A stretch of DNA of 5,909 nt from Candidatus Parcubacteria bacterium (GCA_019661855.1 JAIFWM010000043.1:2029-7937); one strand, 5' to 3'; counted from the stretch's first letter, positions 1 to 5,523 are shown. Translations and numbers: made by a program. Notes: generated from the letters alone by a model not told the origin.

Positions 1-514
1 GGAGGAAGGAGATGATGCGACCAATGAGCGAAATCTCAAGCACCATCTTGCGCTCATTGCCTGAGAAAATTTTATCTTCGGTGTCGAGCAAACGTCGCTG
101 CACGGCGTCGCACTCGTTAAGCAGTGCTTGGTAGAGGTTGCGCGCCATGGCCACGAAAATATGTCCGCCGTTAGTCATAGACGAATGTCCCAGCACCGCA
201 TCTACCTCAAATGCTTTAGCAAAAAAGTGGAGTCGGTCCATGTCTTCGTAGCGCGTGGTAATGAGAAACTGCTTGCCGATGATAAAGTCGATCTCTTGCT
301 CGCTGCGTCCTATGCCACGCAAAGCAGGGAAGTGAAGTACCAAGTAAGCCAAATGTCCTTGACGCTCCACTTTAGACTTCATGGTGGGGGCTAAAAGTTC
401 TTGTGCAACGCGGGGTTCGAGTGCAAACTCTTGCATGAGTTCGCGGATCTCTTGAGGGGTGGGGGAGATCAAATCTATCCACGTGAGATTATGCTGCACA
501 TGGCGCATCAACAT
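1..514 (-). CDS. corA: CorA-family Mg2+/Co2+ transporter, N-terminal half (runs off window)
   Basis: Reading leftward from ATG at 514-512 gives an open frame of 171 codons with no stop before the window edge. The protein begins MLMRHVQHNLTWIDLISPTP, matching the usual CorA opening (a W-hydrophobic-D stretch, then a PT.EE-like helix). Next come an 'EIDFIIGKQFLITT' strand near residue 80 and a long helix with 'DTEDKIFSGNERKMVLEIS', which is typical of the CorA cytoplasmic funnel and its long stalk helix. CorA proteins are homopentameric inner-membrane channels for Mg2+ and Co2+. The two C-terminal membrane helices and the GMN selectivity motif would lie to the left of position 1 and cannot be checked. 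Usual family length is about 300-320 aa, so roughly half is seen. There is no Shine-Dalgarno; an extended -10 lies 7 bases before the ATG. The second in-frame ATG at 508-506 is an alternative start. The family call rests on motif recognition. Confidence 0.85.
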   Translation of the reverse strand, partial: MLMRHVQHNLTWIDLISPTPQEIRELMQEFALEPRVAQELLAPTMKSKVERQGHLAYLVLHFPALRGIGRSEQEIDFIIGKQFLITTRYEDMDRLHFFAKAFEVDAVLGHSSMTNGGHIFVAMARNLYQALLNECDAVQRRLLDTEDKIFSGNERKMVLEISLIGRIISFL

Positions 515-521
515 ATTAAAA

Positions 522-530
522 ATTTTAACA
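522..530 (-). promoter_or_regulatory. Extended -10 promoter for the corA-like gene
   Basis: On the minus strand the sequence TGtTAAAAT (530 down to 522) is a good extended -10 (TGn plus a 5/6 match to TATAAT). Its last base is 7 bases from the ATG at 514, so the predicted transcript starts at or within a base or two of the start codon. I see no convincing -35. The box overlaps a perfect inverted repeat, TTAAAA-A-TTTTAA at 516-528. This may be an operator or simply AT-rich sequence. Confidence 0.5.
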
Positions 531-557
531 TGAAAAATTAATTGGCTGTGCTATACT
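530..557 (+). promoter_or_regulatory. Extended -10 promoter for the S41 protease
   Basis: TGcTATACT at 549-557 is a strong extended -10. A weak -35-like ATGAAA (4/6) lies at 530-535 with a 16-bp spacer. Only 7 bases separate the -10 from the ATG at 565, which implies a leaderless or nearly leaderless mRNA. There is no Shine-Dalgarno upstream of the ATG. This promoter and the divergent corA promoter share the 50-bp gap 515-564. Confidence 0.6.
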
Positions 558-564
558 TCTTTCA

Positions 565-1785
565 ATGCAGCAGAATCGTTTTGCTATAGCGGGAGCACTT
601 CTCGCCGTATTGATTGCGTTTGGCGCCGGCTTTTATATTCGTGGGAGTACGTCGGGGCAAACTGCCGCGGCTGCTGACTCGATTTTGGGTCAAGATCAAC
701 CGGCAAGCGATGCTGACCTAAAACAGTTTTGGCTTGCGTGGAATGCCCTCCGAAACAACTTCGTAGACACCACTCCTTCAACGACTGTTCCTACCGCAGA
801 AGAAAAAGTCTATGGCGCTATCCAAGGGTTAACCGAAAGTTATAAAGATCCATACACCGTCTTTTTCCCTCCTGTACAAGCTCAGCAGTTTCAAGAAAGT
901 ATTAGTGGCGCCTTTGAGGGTGTAGGTATGGAGATAGGGGTGCGAGACAACGTACTTACTGTCATAGCTCCTATTAAAAATTCGCCCGCAGAGCGTGCGG
1001 GGATACTACCTGGCGATATGCTTGTAGCTATTGAAGGTAAATCTACCGAAGGCCAGTCGGTAGAAGATGCAGTTAAAATAATTCGCGGCAAAAAAGGTAC
1101 GACCGTTAAACTCACGCTCGTGCGCAAAGCTGGTGAGCCGTTTGAGGTTTCTGTCATGCGCGACACTATCCAACTCCCGATTGTCGAAACTAAGTTGCGC
1201 GATGATGGGGTCTTTGAGGTAAGTATCTACACCTTCTCTGCAAACTCTACCGAACTCTTTCGCGGAGCGTTGCGCGAGTTTGCACAGTCAGGGTCCAAGA
1301 AGCTCCTTCTCGACTTGCGTGGTAACCCTGGTGGCTACCTGCAGGCAGCAGTGGCAATGGCAAGCTTCTTCCTCCCGGTAGGAGACGTAGTGGTGTCAGA
1401 AGATTTTGAAGGTAAAGCAGACCCAATCTATCACCGCTCACTTGGTTACAACACATTCCCCAAAGATTCAATTAAAATGGCGATCCTCATAGATCAAGGT
1501 TCGGCGTCCGCTTCAGAAATTTTGGCGGGAGCATTAAAAGCTCATGGGGTGGCTAAACTTGTCGGTACGCGAAGCTTCGGTAAAGGCTCGGTGCAGCAGC
1601 TGGTGGACTTAGGAAATGGTGCACAACTTAAGGTGACTATTGCTCGTTGGCTGACGCCTGATGGTGTCTCTATTTCAAACGGTGGTTTGACTCCTGACAT
1701 TCAAGTTGACCGTACTGCGGATGATGTAAAAGCAAAAAAAGATCCTCAAAAAGACGCCGCAGTTAAGTATTTGTTAGAAAATTAG
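565..1785 (+). CDS. ctpA: S41-family carboxyl-terminal processing protease (CtpA/Prc-like), membrane-anchored
   Basis: A complete 406-aa serine protease that would trim or degrade envelope proteins from their C-termini. A hydrophobic stretch at residues 7-24 (AIAGALLAVLIAFGAGFY) is an uncleaved signal anchor or signal peptide, placing the enzyme outside the membrane. The 'DPYTVFFPP' motif at 95-103 is the family hallmark at the end of the N-terminal helical region. A PDZ domain spans about 113-200 (GVGMEIG, then SPAERAGILPGD). The S41 core has 'LLLDLRGNPGG' at 247-257, the nucleophile Ser315 in GSASASEIL, and the general base Lys340 in SFGKGSVQ. Ser and Lys are 25 residues apart, as in characterised CTPs, so the enzyme should be active. 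A 'TPDGVSISNGGLTPDI' strand near 364-379 is also typical. Length is normal for the family (about 400-450). The gene stands alone, divergent from the corA-like gene and followed by a new promoter. The symbol is a family-level name; which Ctp paralogue it is cannot be told. Confidence 0.95.
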   Translation: MQQNRFAIAGALLAVLIAFGAGFYIRGSTSGQTAAAADSILGQDQPASDADLKQFWLAWNALRNNFVDTTPSTTVPTAEEKVYGAIQGLTESYKDPYTVFFPPVQAQQFQESISGAFEGVGMEIGVRDNVLTVIAPIKNSPAERAGILPGDMLVAIEGKSTEGQSVEDAVKIIRGKKGTTVKLTLVRKAGEPFEVSVMRDTIQLPIVETKLRDDGVFEVSIYTFSANSTELFRGALREFAQSGSKKLLLDLRGNPGGYLQAAVAMASFFLPVGDVVVSEDFEGKADPIYHRSLGYNTFPKDSIKMAILIDQGSASASEILAGALKAHGVAKLVGTRSFGKGSVQQLVDLGNGAQLKVTIARWLTPDGVSISNGGLTPDIQVDRTADDVKAKKDPQKDAAVKYLLEN

Positions 1786-1863
1786 AGAGCCATCGGGCCA
1801 CAAGGTCGAACCTTGATATGACATATTTTGGTCTATAGGTGATGTTTGGTATACTTTCTTCTT
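1786..1863. other. Gap between the protease and coiled-coil genes, with a small perfect hairpin
   Basis: This 78-bp gap holds a perfect 6-bp stem with a 3-base loop (CAAGGT-CGA-ACCTTG, 1801-1815). It is followed by an odd palindrome ATATG-A-CATAT (1816-1826), then the promoter of the next gene. No T-tract directly follows the hairpin; the nearest run (TTTT, 1826-1829) is about 10 bases away. It is therefore at best a weak terminator for the protease gene. The palindrome abuts the -35 and could be a protein-binding site or chance. No small gene or RNA is recognisable here. Confidence 0.3.
1828..1855 (+). promoter_or_regulatory. Promoter of the coiled-coil / rplI / typA cluster
   Basis: A -35-like TTGGTC lies at 1828-1833, with a 16-bp spacer to TATACT at 1850-1855. 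A TG at 1847-1848 makes it an extended -10. The -10 ends 8 bases before ATG 1864, so the mRNA should be leaderless or nearly so. The possible TTG start at 1846 overlaps the extended -10, which argues that translation begins at 1864. The hexamer TATACT is identical to the one before the S41 protease. Confidence 0.6.
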
Positions 1864-2130
1864 ATGGCAAAGGAGACGACCACAAAGCAAATATACGACT
1901 TGGTAAGCAAAAAATTCGATTTGGTAGAACGTAAGTTTGAAAATGTTTTCACGCAGCTTCGAAATATTCAATTAGATGTTAAAGAATTGCGCGACGGCCA
2001 AAAGCAACACGATGAGCGTTTTGATGAGATAGATGAAATGCTTAGCGCGCTCTCTCGTGCTGTAGATAAAGATGCCGTAATGATTATTGAATATGGTCGC
2101 CGCATATCTCGTTTAGAACGTTCGCGCTAA
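1864..2130 (+). CDS. Small coiled-coil protein of unknown function
   Basis: An 88-aa soluble, highly charged protein (MAKETTTKQIYDLVSKKFDL...) with no signal peptide or membrane segment. Residues about 10-60 show heptad-like spacing of hydrophobics (I, L, V, F, L, I, L, V, L) among K/E/D/Q residues, predicting one long amphipathic helix or coiled coil. The tail reads 'VDKDAVMIIEYGRRISRLER'. I recall similar short coiled-coil proteins as common in Parcubacteria genomes, but know of no assigned function. The ATG at 1864 is preferred over the upstream in-frame TTG at 1846 because the latter sits inside the -10 box; that choice removes six residues. The gene is first in a cluster with rplI (10 bp after its stop) and typA, so it is probably co-transcribed with translation genes. 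That association is positional only. Confidence 0.75.
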   Translation: MAKETTTKQIYDLVSKKFDLVERKFENVFTQLRNIQLDVKELRDGQKQHDERFDEIDEMLSALSRAVDKDAVMIIEYGRRISRLERSR

Positions 2131-2140
2131 ATATAGTTAT

Positions 2141-2584
2141 ATGCGAGTCATATTACTGAAAGATGTACGCGGGGTAGGGAGCATACGTGATATTAAAGAC
2201 GTAGCCGAAGGGTATGCGAGTAACTTTCTTTTTCCCCGTAAGTTAGCCGAGCCTGCAACTGAGGAGAAAATAAAAAGTTTAGAAGCAGCCAAAGAGACAC
2301 ACACTGCACAGCTTAAACTCGAAGAAGAGCAACTTATTAAAAAAATAGAGTCACTCAATAGCAAAAGTATCAAGCTTCAATCTCGTGCCACCGAAAAAGG
2401 GGGTTTGTTTAAATCAATCAGTGCGGGAGATATTGCCAAAGCAATTCGTGAACAACACAGTTTAGAAATCCCTGAGTCTGTTGTTTCGTTCTCTACACCT
2501 ATCAAAACAGTGGGGGAGCATGTAGTGAAGCTTCATAGTAAGTCGACAAAAGTAGATTTTGGTGTTATTGTGATGGCTTCGTAA
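2141..2584 (+). CDS. rplI: 50S ribosomal protein L9
   Basis: A complete 147-aa L9, which binds 23S rRNA at the base of the L1 stalk and affects frame maintenance. The N-terminal rRNA-binding domain is clear: MRVILLKDVRGVGSIRDIKD, then 'VAEGYASNFLFPRKLAEPAT' at about 21-40. It is followed by the long connecting helix (about 41-80, rich in K/E/L) and the C-terminal domain with 'KGGLFKSISAGDIAKAI' (about 86-102) and a final 'VDFGVIVMAS' strand. Length is normal (about 148-150). The usual G-K-x-G-D-V stretch appears as GVGSIRDI, a modest divergence. No Shine-Dalgarno precedes the ATG. The stop overlaps the typA start by one base (TAATG), suggesting coupled translation. From general knowledge, L9 is missing in several CPR lineages, so its presence narrows placement. 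Confidence 0.95.
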   Translation: MRVILLKDVRGVGSIRDIKDVAEGYASNFLFPRKLAEPATEEKIKSLEAAKETHTAQLKLEEEQLIKKIESLNSKSIKLQSRATEKGGLFKSISAGDIAKAIREQHSLEIPESVVSFSTPIKTVGEHVVKLHSKSTKVDFGVIVMAS

Positions 2585-4374
2585 TGGAAATCCGCAATAT
2601 TGCAATCATCGCTCACGTCGACCACGGCAAGACTACTCTTACCGATGCTTTGATGCGCCAAACAGGTGTAGCGGTTGAAGGTGTCTCTATGGACTCCAAC
2701 GACCTCGAGCGCGAGCGCGGTATCACTATTTACTCTAAAAATGCCGCTATTTTTTATAAAGACACGAAGATTAACTTAGTAGACACCCCCGGGCACGCCG
2801 ACTTTGGTAGCGAAGTTGAGCGCGTACTCCGCTCTATCGACTCGGTGCTTTTGGTAGTAGATGCCCAAGAGGGTCCCATGCCTCAGACACGCTTTGTGCT
2901 TAAGAAGTCACTCGAGTTAGGGCTCAAACCAATTGTCGTCTTAAACAAAATAGACAAACCTGCTGCAGACCCTGCGCGTGCCGAGGAGCAAGTGCTTGAA
3001 CTCTTTTTAGAGCTCGGTGCCGACACCGAACAATCTAACTTTCCTGTAGTTTATGCTATTGGCCGCGAGGGAATTGCTAAGCGCAAACTCACAGACGACT
3101 CTAAAGATTTAACTCCGCTTCTTGATGTAATACTCGAGCATGTACCGCTTGCGTCAAATGCATCCCGCGAAGTGCCTCTACGCTTTCAACCTTTTAACCT
3201 TGGATACGACAAATTCTTGGGGCGTTTAGCGGTGGGCCGAGTATATGAAGGCATGCTCCTCCCTAATAAAGATGTGTTTATTAAGCATGAAGGCAAAGAC
3301 ACGCGCCCCGGCAAGGTAATTAAAGTATTTACCTTTCGCGGTCTTGAACGCATAGATTCTACGACAGTTGAACCAGGAGATATTGCACTCGTGGCAGGAC
3401 TCTCTGACATCGACATTGGTGAGACGGTTACGACTGACCCTAATGCGACCACATTGCCGGGTATTGCGGTTGATGAGCCAACTATTGCGCTAAACTTTTT
3501 AGTTAACAACTCGCCGTTTGCAGGGCGCGAGGGTAAGTTTGTTACCTCACGTCAAATCCGCGAGCGTTTAATGCGCGAGCTTGAGGTTAACGTAGGACTT
3601 AAAATCGACTTTGATGCGTCCGATGTGTTTAGGGTCTATGGTCGTGGCGAACTGCACATTGCGATCTTGCTTGAAAACATGCGTCGCGAGGGCTATGAAC
3701 TGCAAGTCTCACAGCCGCAGGTTATTTTTCATAAGGGGGAAAATGGTGAGGTACTCGAACCATTTGAGGAAGTAATAGTAGATGTTCCAAGTGTGTATCA
3801 AGGCTCGATCATTGAGCGTCTCGGGTCACGCGGATTTATTATGCAAAACTCGTTTGTGCACGGTGAAAGTGTGCGCCTTATTTTTGAAGGTCCAACACGT
3901 GGACTTTTGGGGTACCGCAACCAATTTGTTATAGACACCCGCGGCGACGGCATCCTCTCATCTCACTTTATTGGGTTCAAACCGCACAAAGGCGAGATTA
4001 AAAAGCGCCAAGTTGGCTCGATGGTTTCAATGGTGGCAGGCAAAACTCTTGGATTTGCACTCTGGAACTTGCAAGAGCGTGGTGTGCTTTACATTGGCCC
4101 CGGCACCGAGGTGTATGAAGGTATGGTCCTTGGCAACACCTCAAAAGGGGAGGAGATGACCGTAAATCCAACCAAAGGTAAGCAGCTCACCAACATGCGC
4201 GCCTCTGGCTCAGACGAGGCAATCATGCTCATTCCTCCTTACACTATTTCAGTAGAGCGCGGGTTAGAGACCATGGCTGAGGATGAATATTTGGAGTTAA
4301 CACCAAAAAATGTTCGCTTGCGCAAACAAAATTTAACCGAATCTGCACGTGCAAAGGCACGAGCTAAAGTTTAA
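2584..4374 (+). CDS. typA: Translational GTPase TypA/BipA
   Basis: A complete 596-aa ribosome-associated GTPase of the EF-G/LepA superfamily. It is involved in 50S assembly and in growth under cold or other stress in other bacteria. G motifs are intact: G1 AHVDHGKTTL (10-19), G2 RGIT (45-48), G3 DTPGHADFG (67-75) and G4 NKID (121-124), with a G5-like region near 157-163. The EF-Tu-like domain 2 starts around 198 (PLRFQPFNLGYDKFLGRLAVGR). EF-G III and V-like domains follow. The BipA-specific C-terminal domain has 'LTNMRASGSDEA' at 535-546 and ends with 'LELTPKNVRLRK', the usual C-terminal signature. Length is slightly below the usual 605-615 aa. The ATG overlaps the rplI stop by one base and has no Shine-Dalgarno, so reinitiation after L9 is likely. 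The stop lies 2 bp from the convergent L27 stop. Confidence 0.97.
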   Translation: MEIRNIAIIAHVDHGKTTLTDALMRQTGVAVEGVSMDSNDLERERGITIYSKNAAIFYKDTKINLVDTPGHADFGSEVERVLRSIDSVLLVVDAQEGPMPQTRFVLKKSLELGLKPIVVLNKIDKPAADPARAEEQVLELFLELGADTEQSNFPVVYAIGREGIAKRKLTDDSKDLTPLLDVILEHVPLASNASREVPLRFQPFNLGYDKFLGRLAVGRVYEGMLLPNKDVFIKHEGKDTRPGKVIKVFTFRGLERIDSTTVEPGDIALVAGLSDIDIGETVTTDPNATTLPGIAVDEPTIALNFLVNNSPFAGREGKFVTSRQIRERLMRELEVNVGLKIDFDASDVFRVYGRGELHIAILLENMRREGYELQVSQPQVIFHKGENGEVLEPFEEVIVDVPSVYQGSIIERLGSRGFIMQNSFVHGESVRLIFEGPTRGLLGYRNQFVIDTRGDGILSSHFIGFKPHKGEIKKRQVGSMVSMVAGKTLGFALWNLQERGVLYIGPGTEVYEGMVLGNTSKGEEMTVNPTKGKQLTNMRASGSDEAIMLIPPYTISVERGLETMAEDEYLELTPKNVRLRKQNLTESARAKARAKV

Positions 4375-4376
4375 TA

Positions 4377-4649
4377 CTAATTAACGTCGACGCGAGATCT
4401 AACTGTCTTGTGGCCGTCAAAGTTTGTTTTGCGAACATTTTTAAACGAAACAACGCCTTTTTTAAGTGCGAAAAGAGTGTGGTCCTTGCCGATACCAACA
4501 TTTGTTCCTGCAACCATGCGAGTGCCGCGCTGGCGGACAATAATAGAGCCCTCAGTAGCTACTTCGCCGGCATAGAGTTTAACACCAAGATATTTTGGGT
4601 TTGAATCGGTAAGGTTTTTCGCTGTTCCGCCCGCTTTTTTACTTGCCAT
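4377..4649 (-). CDS. rpmA: 50S ribosomal protein L27
   Basis: A complete 90-aa L27, located near the peptidyl-transferase centre with its N-terminal tail reaching the P-site tRNA. The start MASKKAGGTAKNLTDSNPKY matches the family N-terminus (M-A-H/S-KKAGG...DSNPK). The core 'GSIIVRQRGTRMVAGTNVGIGKDHTLFAL' (about 34-62) is diagnostic. There is no Firmicute-style N-terminal extension requiring Prp cleavage. Most bacteria place rpmA directly after rplU (L21). Here L21 is absent from the window and rpmA stands alone on the minus strand, transcribed from a promoter that lies partly inside the neighbouring membrane-protein gene. No Shine-Dalgarno is visible; the predicted leader is only about 8 bases. 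Confidence 0.97.
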   Translation of the reverse strand: MASKKAGGTAKNLTDSNPKYLGVKLYAGEVATEGSIIVRQRGTRMVAGTNVGIGKDHTLFALKKGVVSFKNVRKTNFDGHKTVRSRVDVN

Positions 4650-4673
4650 ATGTTATAGTCCATATACTAACAT
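4650..4673. repeat. Inverted repeat spanning the divergent rpmA / membrane-protein promoters
   Basis: ATGTTA at 4650-4655 and TAACAT at 4668-4673 form perfect 6-bp arms separated by 12 bp. Each arm supplies the TGt of an extended -10-like motif on its own strand: TGtTATAGT on plus at 4651-4659, and TGtTAGTAT on minus at 4672-4664. The symmetry may be that of two back-to-back promoters or of a shared regulator site. It covers almost the entire 26-bp gap between the two start codons. Confidence 0.45.
4663..4668 (+). promoter_or_regulatory. -10 box of the membrane protein / exonuclease unit
   Basis: TATACT at 4663-4668 ends 7 bases before ATG 4676, the same geometry as for the corA-like and S41 protease genes, and it is the same hexamer as two other plus-strand promoters here. 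It lacks the TG extension, and the nearest -35-like TTGCCA (4643-4648) gives a short 14-bp spacer. The upstream TGtTATAGT (4651-4659) is an alternative -10 that would give a leader of about 10 bases. Confidence 0.45.
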
Positions 4674-4692
4674 CCATGATCAAGCACGTCAA
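4664..4692 (-). promoter_or_regulatory. rpmA promoter
   Basis: On the minus strand, TTGACG (4692-4687; 5/6 to the -35 consensus) is followed by a 17-bp spacer and TAGTAT (4669-4664; 4/6). A TGt in front makes an extended -10. The predicted start is around 4657, giving a leader of about 8 bases before the ATG at 4649. The -35 lies within codons 4-6 of the divergent membrane-protein gene, so that N-terminal coding sequence doubles as promoter. Confidence 0.6.
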
Positions 4693-4924
4693 ACGTACCC
4701 TTCTTCTTGTTTTAGGTGTCCTTTTTTTGATCTTGGGAGTGATAGGACTCTTCTTGCCCTTCCTTCAGGGGGTATTATTTTTAGCTATTGGACTCCTTAT
4801 TATTTCTATCTGTCTCCCGCAGGTGCGCGAGTGGATGATGGTACATACGCGAAAGTATCCAAAACTGCATGATAGGGTAGAAAAGTTAGATGAGTGGCTT
4901 AGAAATAAAATTGGAGAGATATGA
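4676..4924 (+). CDS. Small two-helix membrane protein, PGPGW/DUF454-like
   Basis: An 82-aa inner-membrane protein of unknown function. After a short basic N-terminus (MIKHVKR) come two hydrophobic segments, about residues 8-27 and 31-48. They are joined by a 'LPFLQG' turn (28-32) resembling the P-rich hairpin of PGPGW and DUF454 (YbaN) proteins. A charged cytosolic tail of about 30 residues follows (VREWMMVHTRKYPKLHDRVE...). The positive N-terminus and tail suggest both ends face the cytoplasm. The ATG at 4676 is preferred to an in-frame TTG at 4643, because the latter lies upstream of the likely -10 and would add an unlikely 11-residue extension overlapping the rpmA start. The gene ends with tandem stops (TGA TAG), and its TGA overlaps the next ATG, so it is translationally coupled to the exonuclease gene. 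The family assignment is by resemblance only. Confidence 0.75.
   Translation: MIKHVKRTLLLVLGVLFLILGVIGLFLPFLQGVLFLAIGLLIISICLPQVREWMMVHTRKYPKLHDRVEKLDEWLRNKIGEI
4913..4916 (+). promoter_or_regulatory. Shine-Dalgarno for the exonuclease gene
   Basis: GGAG (in GGAGAG) lies 4 bases before ATG 4921, inside the end of the upstream gene. It is the only recognisable Shine-Dalgarno among the complete genes of this window. That fits an internal operon gene, whereas the first genes appear leaderless. The spacing is somewhat short. Confidence 0.45.
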
Positions 4925-5523
4925 TAGTACTTGATTGCGAAATGACGGGCTTGGAGCCAGGGACTCATTCTATAGTGAGTGTGGGAGCGATAGACTTTGA
5001 TCACCCAGAGCGTCAAATGTACGAAGAGTGTCGGATTTTTGACGGCGCTAAAGTTGAAGAGGAGGCTTTGGAGGTGAATGGATTTACTCGAGAGCAAGTC
5101 GCTGATCCTACAAAGCAAAGTGAGGCAGATTTGATCCACAAATTTATTGCATTTAGCGAAGGGATGCAGGACACAACTTTCGCGGGGCAGAACGTTTTTA
5201 CTGACATGTACTTTTTGCGTGCTGCGGCGGTGCGGGCTGGGCATACCAATTGGCCCTTTGCACACCGGATTATCGACATACACACCATGGCCTATGAGCA
5301 CATGGTTAAAAGGGGAGTGCCACCTCCTATAGATCCTGAAAAAAAGCATTCAGCGCTTAACTTAGATGCGGTGCTCAACTACTGCGGTATCCCAGACGAA
5401 CCAGATCCGCACAATGCACTAACCGGTGCAAAATGTAACGCTGAAGTCATTTCTCGACTCCTCTACGACAAGAAGTTATTGCCAGAGTTTGAGCAGTACC
5501 CGATCCCTTGGCTTACGGTGTAG
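4921..5523 (+). CDS. DEDDh-type 3'-5' exonuclease-like protein (RNase T / Pol III epsilon fold)
   Basis: A complete 200-aa soluble protein of the DnaQ-like exonuclease superfamily, expected to remove nucleotides from 3' ends of RNA or DNA. Exo I is clear: MIVLDCEMTGLEPGTHSIVS with Asp5 and Glu7. Exo II is 'AGQNVFTDMYFLR' (88-100) with Asp95. Exo III is 'PHNALTGAKCNAEVISRLL' (163-181): His164 is present, but the position five residues later, where the fourth acidic ligand (Asp) normally sits, is Gly169. Either the fold uses another ligand (Glu175 is near) or activity is reduced. Between Exo II and III lies 'IIDIHTMAYEHMVKRG' and a P-rich loop. The short form without BRCT or GIY-YIG domains resembles oligoribonuclease or RNase T in size (about 180-215 aa). 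It starts within the upstream gene (ATGA overlap). Its last codons overlap the convergent repeat-protein gene by 11 bp. Substrate is unknown. Confidence 0.85.
   Translation: MIVLDCEMTGLEPGTHSIVSVGAIDFDHPERQMYEECRIFDGAKVEEEALEVNGFTREQVADPTKQSEADLIHKFIAFSEGMQDTTFAGQNVFTDMYFLRAAAVRAGHTNWPFAHRIIDIHTMAYEHMVKRGVPPPIDPEKKHSALNLDAVLNYCGIPDEPDPHNALTGAKCNAEVISRLLYDKKLLPEFEQYPIPWLTV

Noticed and set aside
128..394. Plus-strand open frame of 88 codons
   Set aside because: It lies antisense to the CorA-like coding frame, which has clear family motifs; its own translation has no recognisable domain.
1797..1816. GGTCGAACC as the T-arm of a tRNA
   Set aside because: The stem has only a 3-base loop instead of the 7-base T-loop, and no acceptor, D or anticodon arms can be drawn around it on either strand.
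2132..2137. TATAGT as a separate rplI promoter
   Set aside because: It ends 3 bases before the ATG, so +1 would fall inside the gene after the start codon, and there is no TG extension; rplI is better explained by read-through from the 1850 promoter.
3186..3509. 107-codon minus-strand open frame within typA
   Set aside because: Antisense shadow of a conserved translational GTPase; no motif, promoter or start signal. The same applies to 584-781, 891-1166, 1247-1471, 1774-1971, 2137-2373 and 5013-5288 on minus, and 3971-4159, 4410-4604 and 5147-5332 on plus.
4922..4927. TGA recoding (UGA = Gly, as in Gracilibacteria/Absconditabacteria)
   Set aside because: No complete gene contains an in-frame TGA, Gly is written only GGN, and TGA here ends a gene at a sensible place, followed at once by TAG.
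4765..5349. 194-codon minus-strand open frame antisense to the membrane-protein and exonuclease genes
   Set aside because: Long, but it is the reverse of two well-supported coding frames; its translation is low in Gly, rich in Ser/His/Cys/Phe, and shows no family motif or plausible start context.
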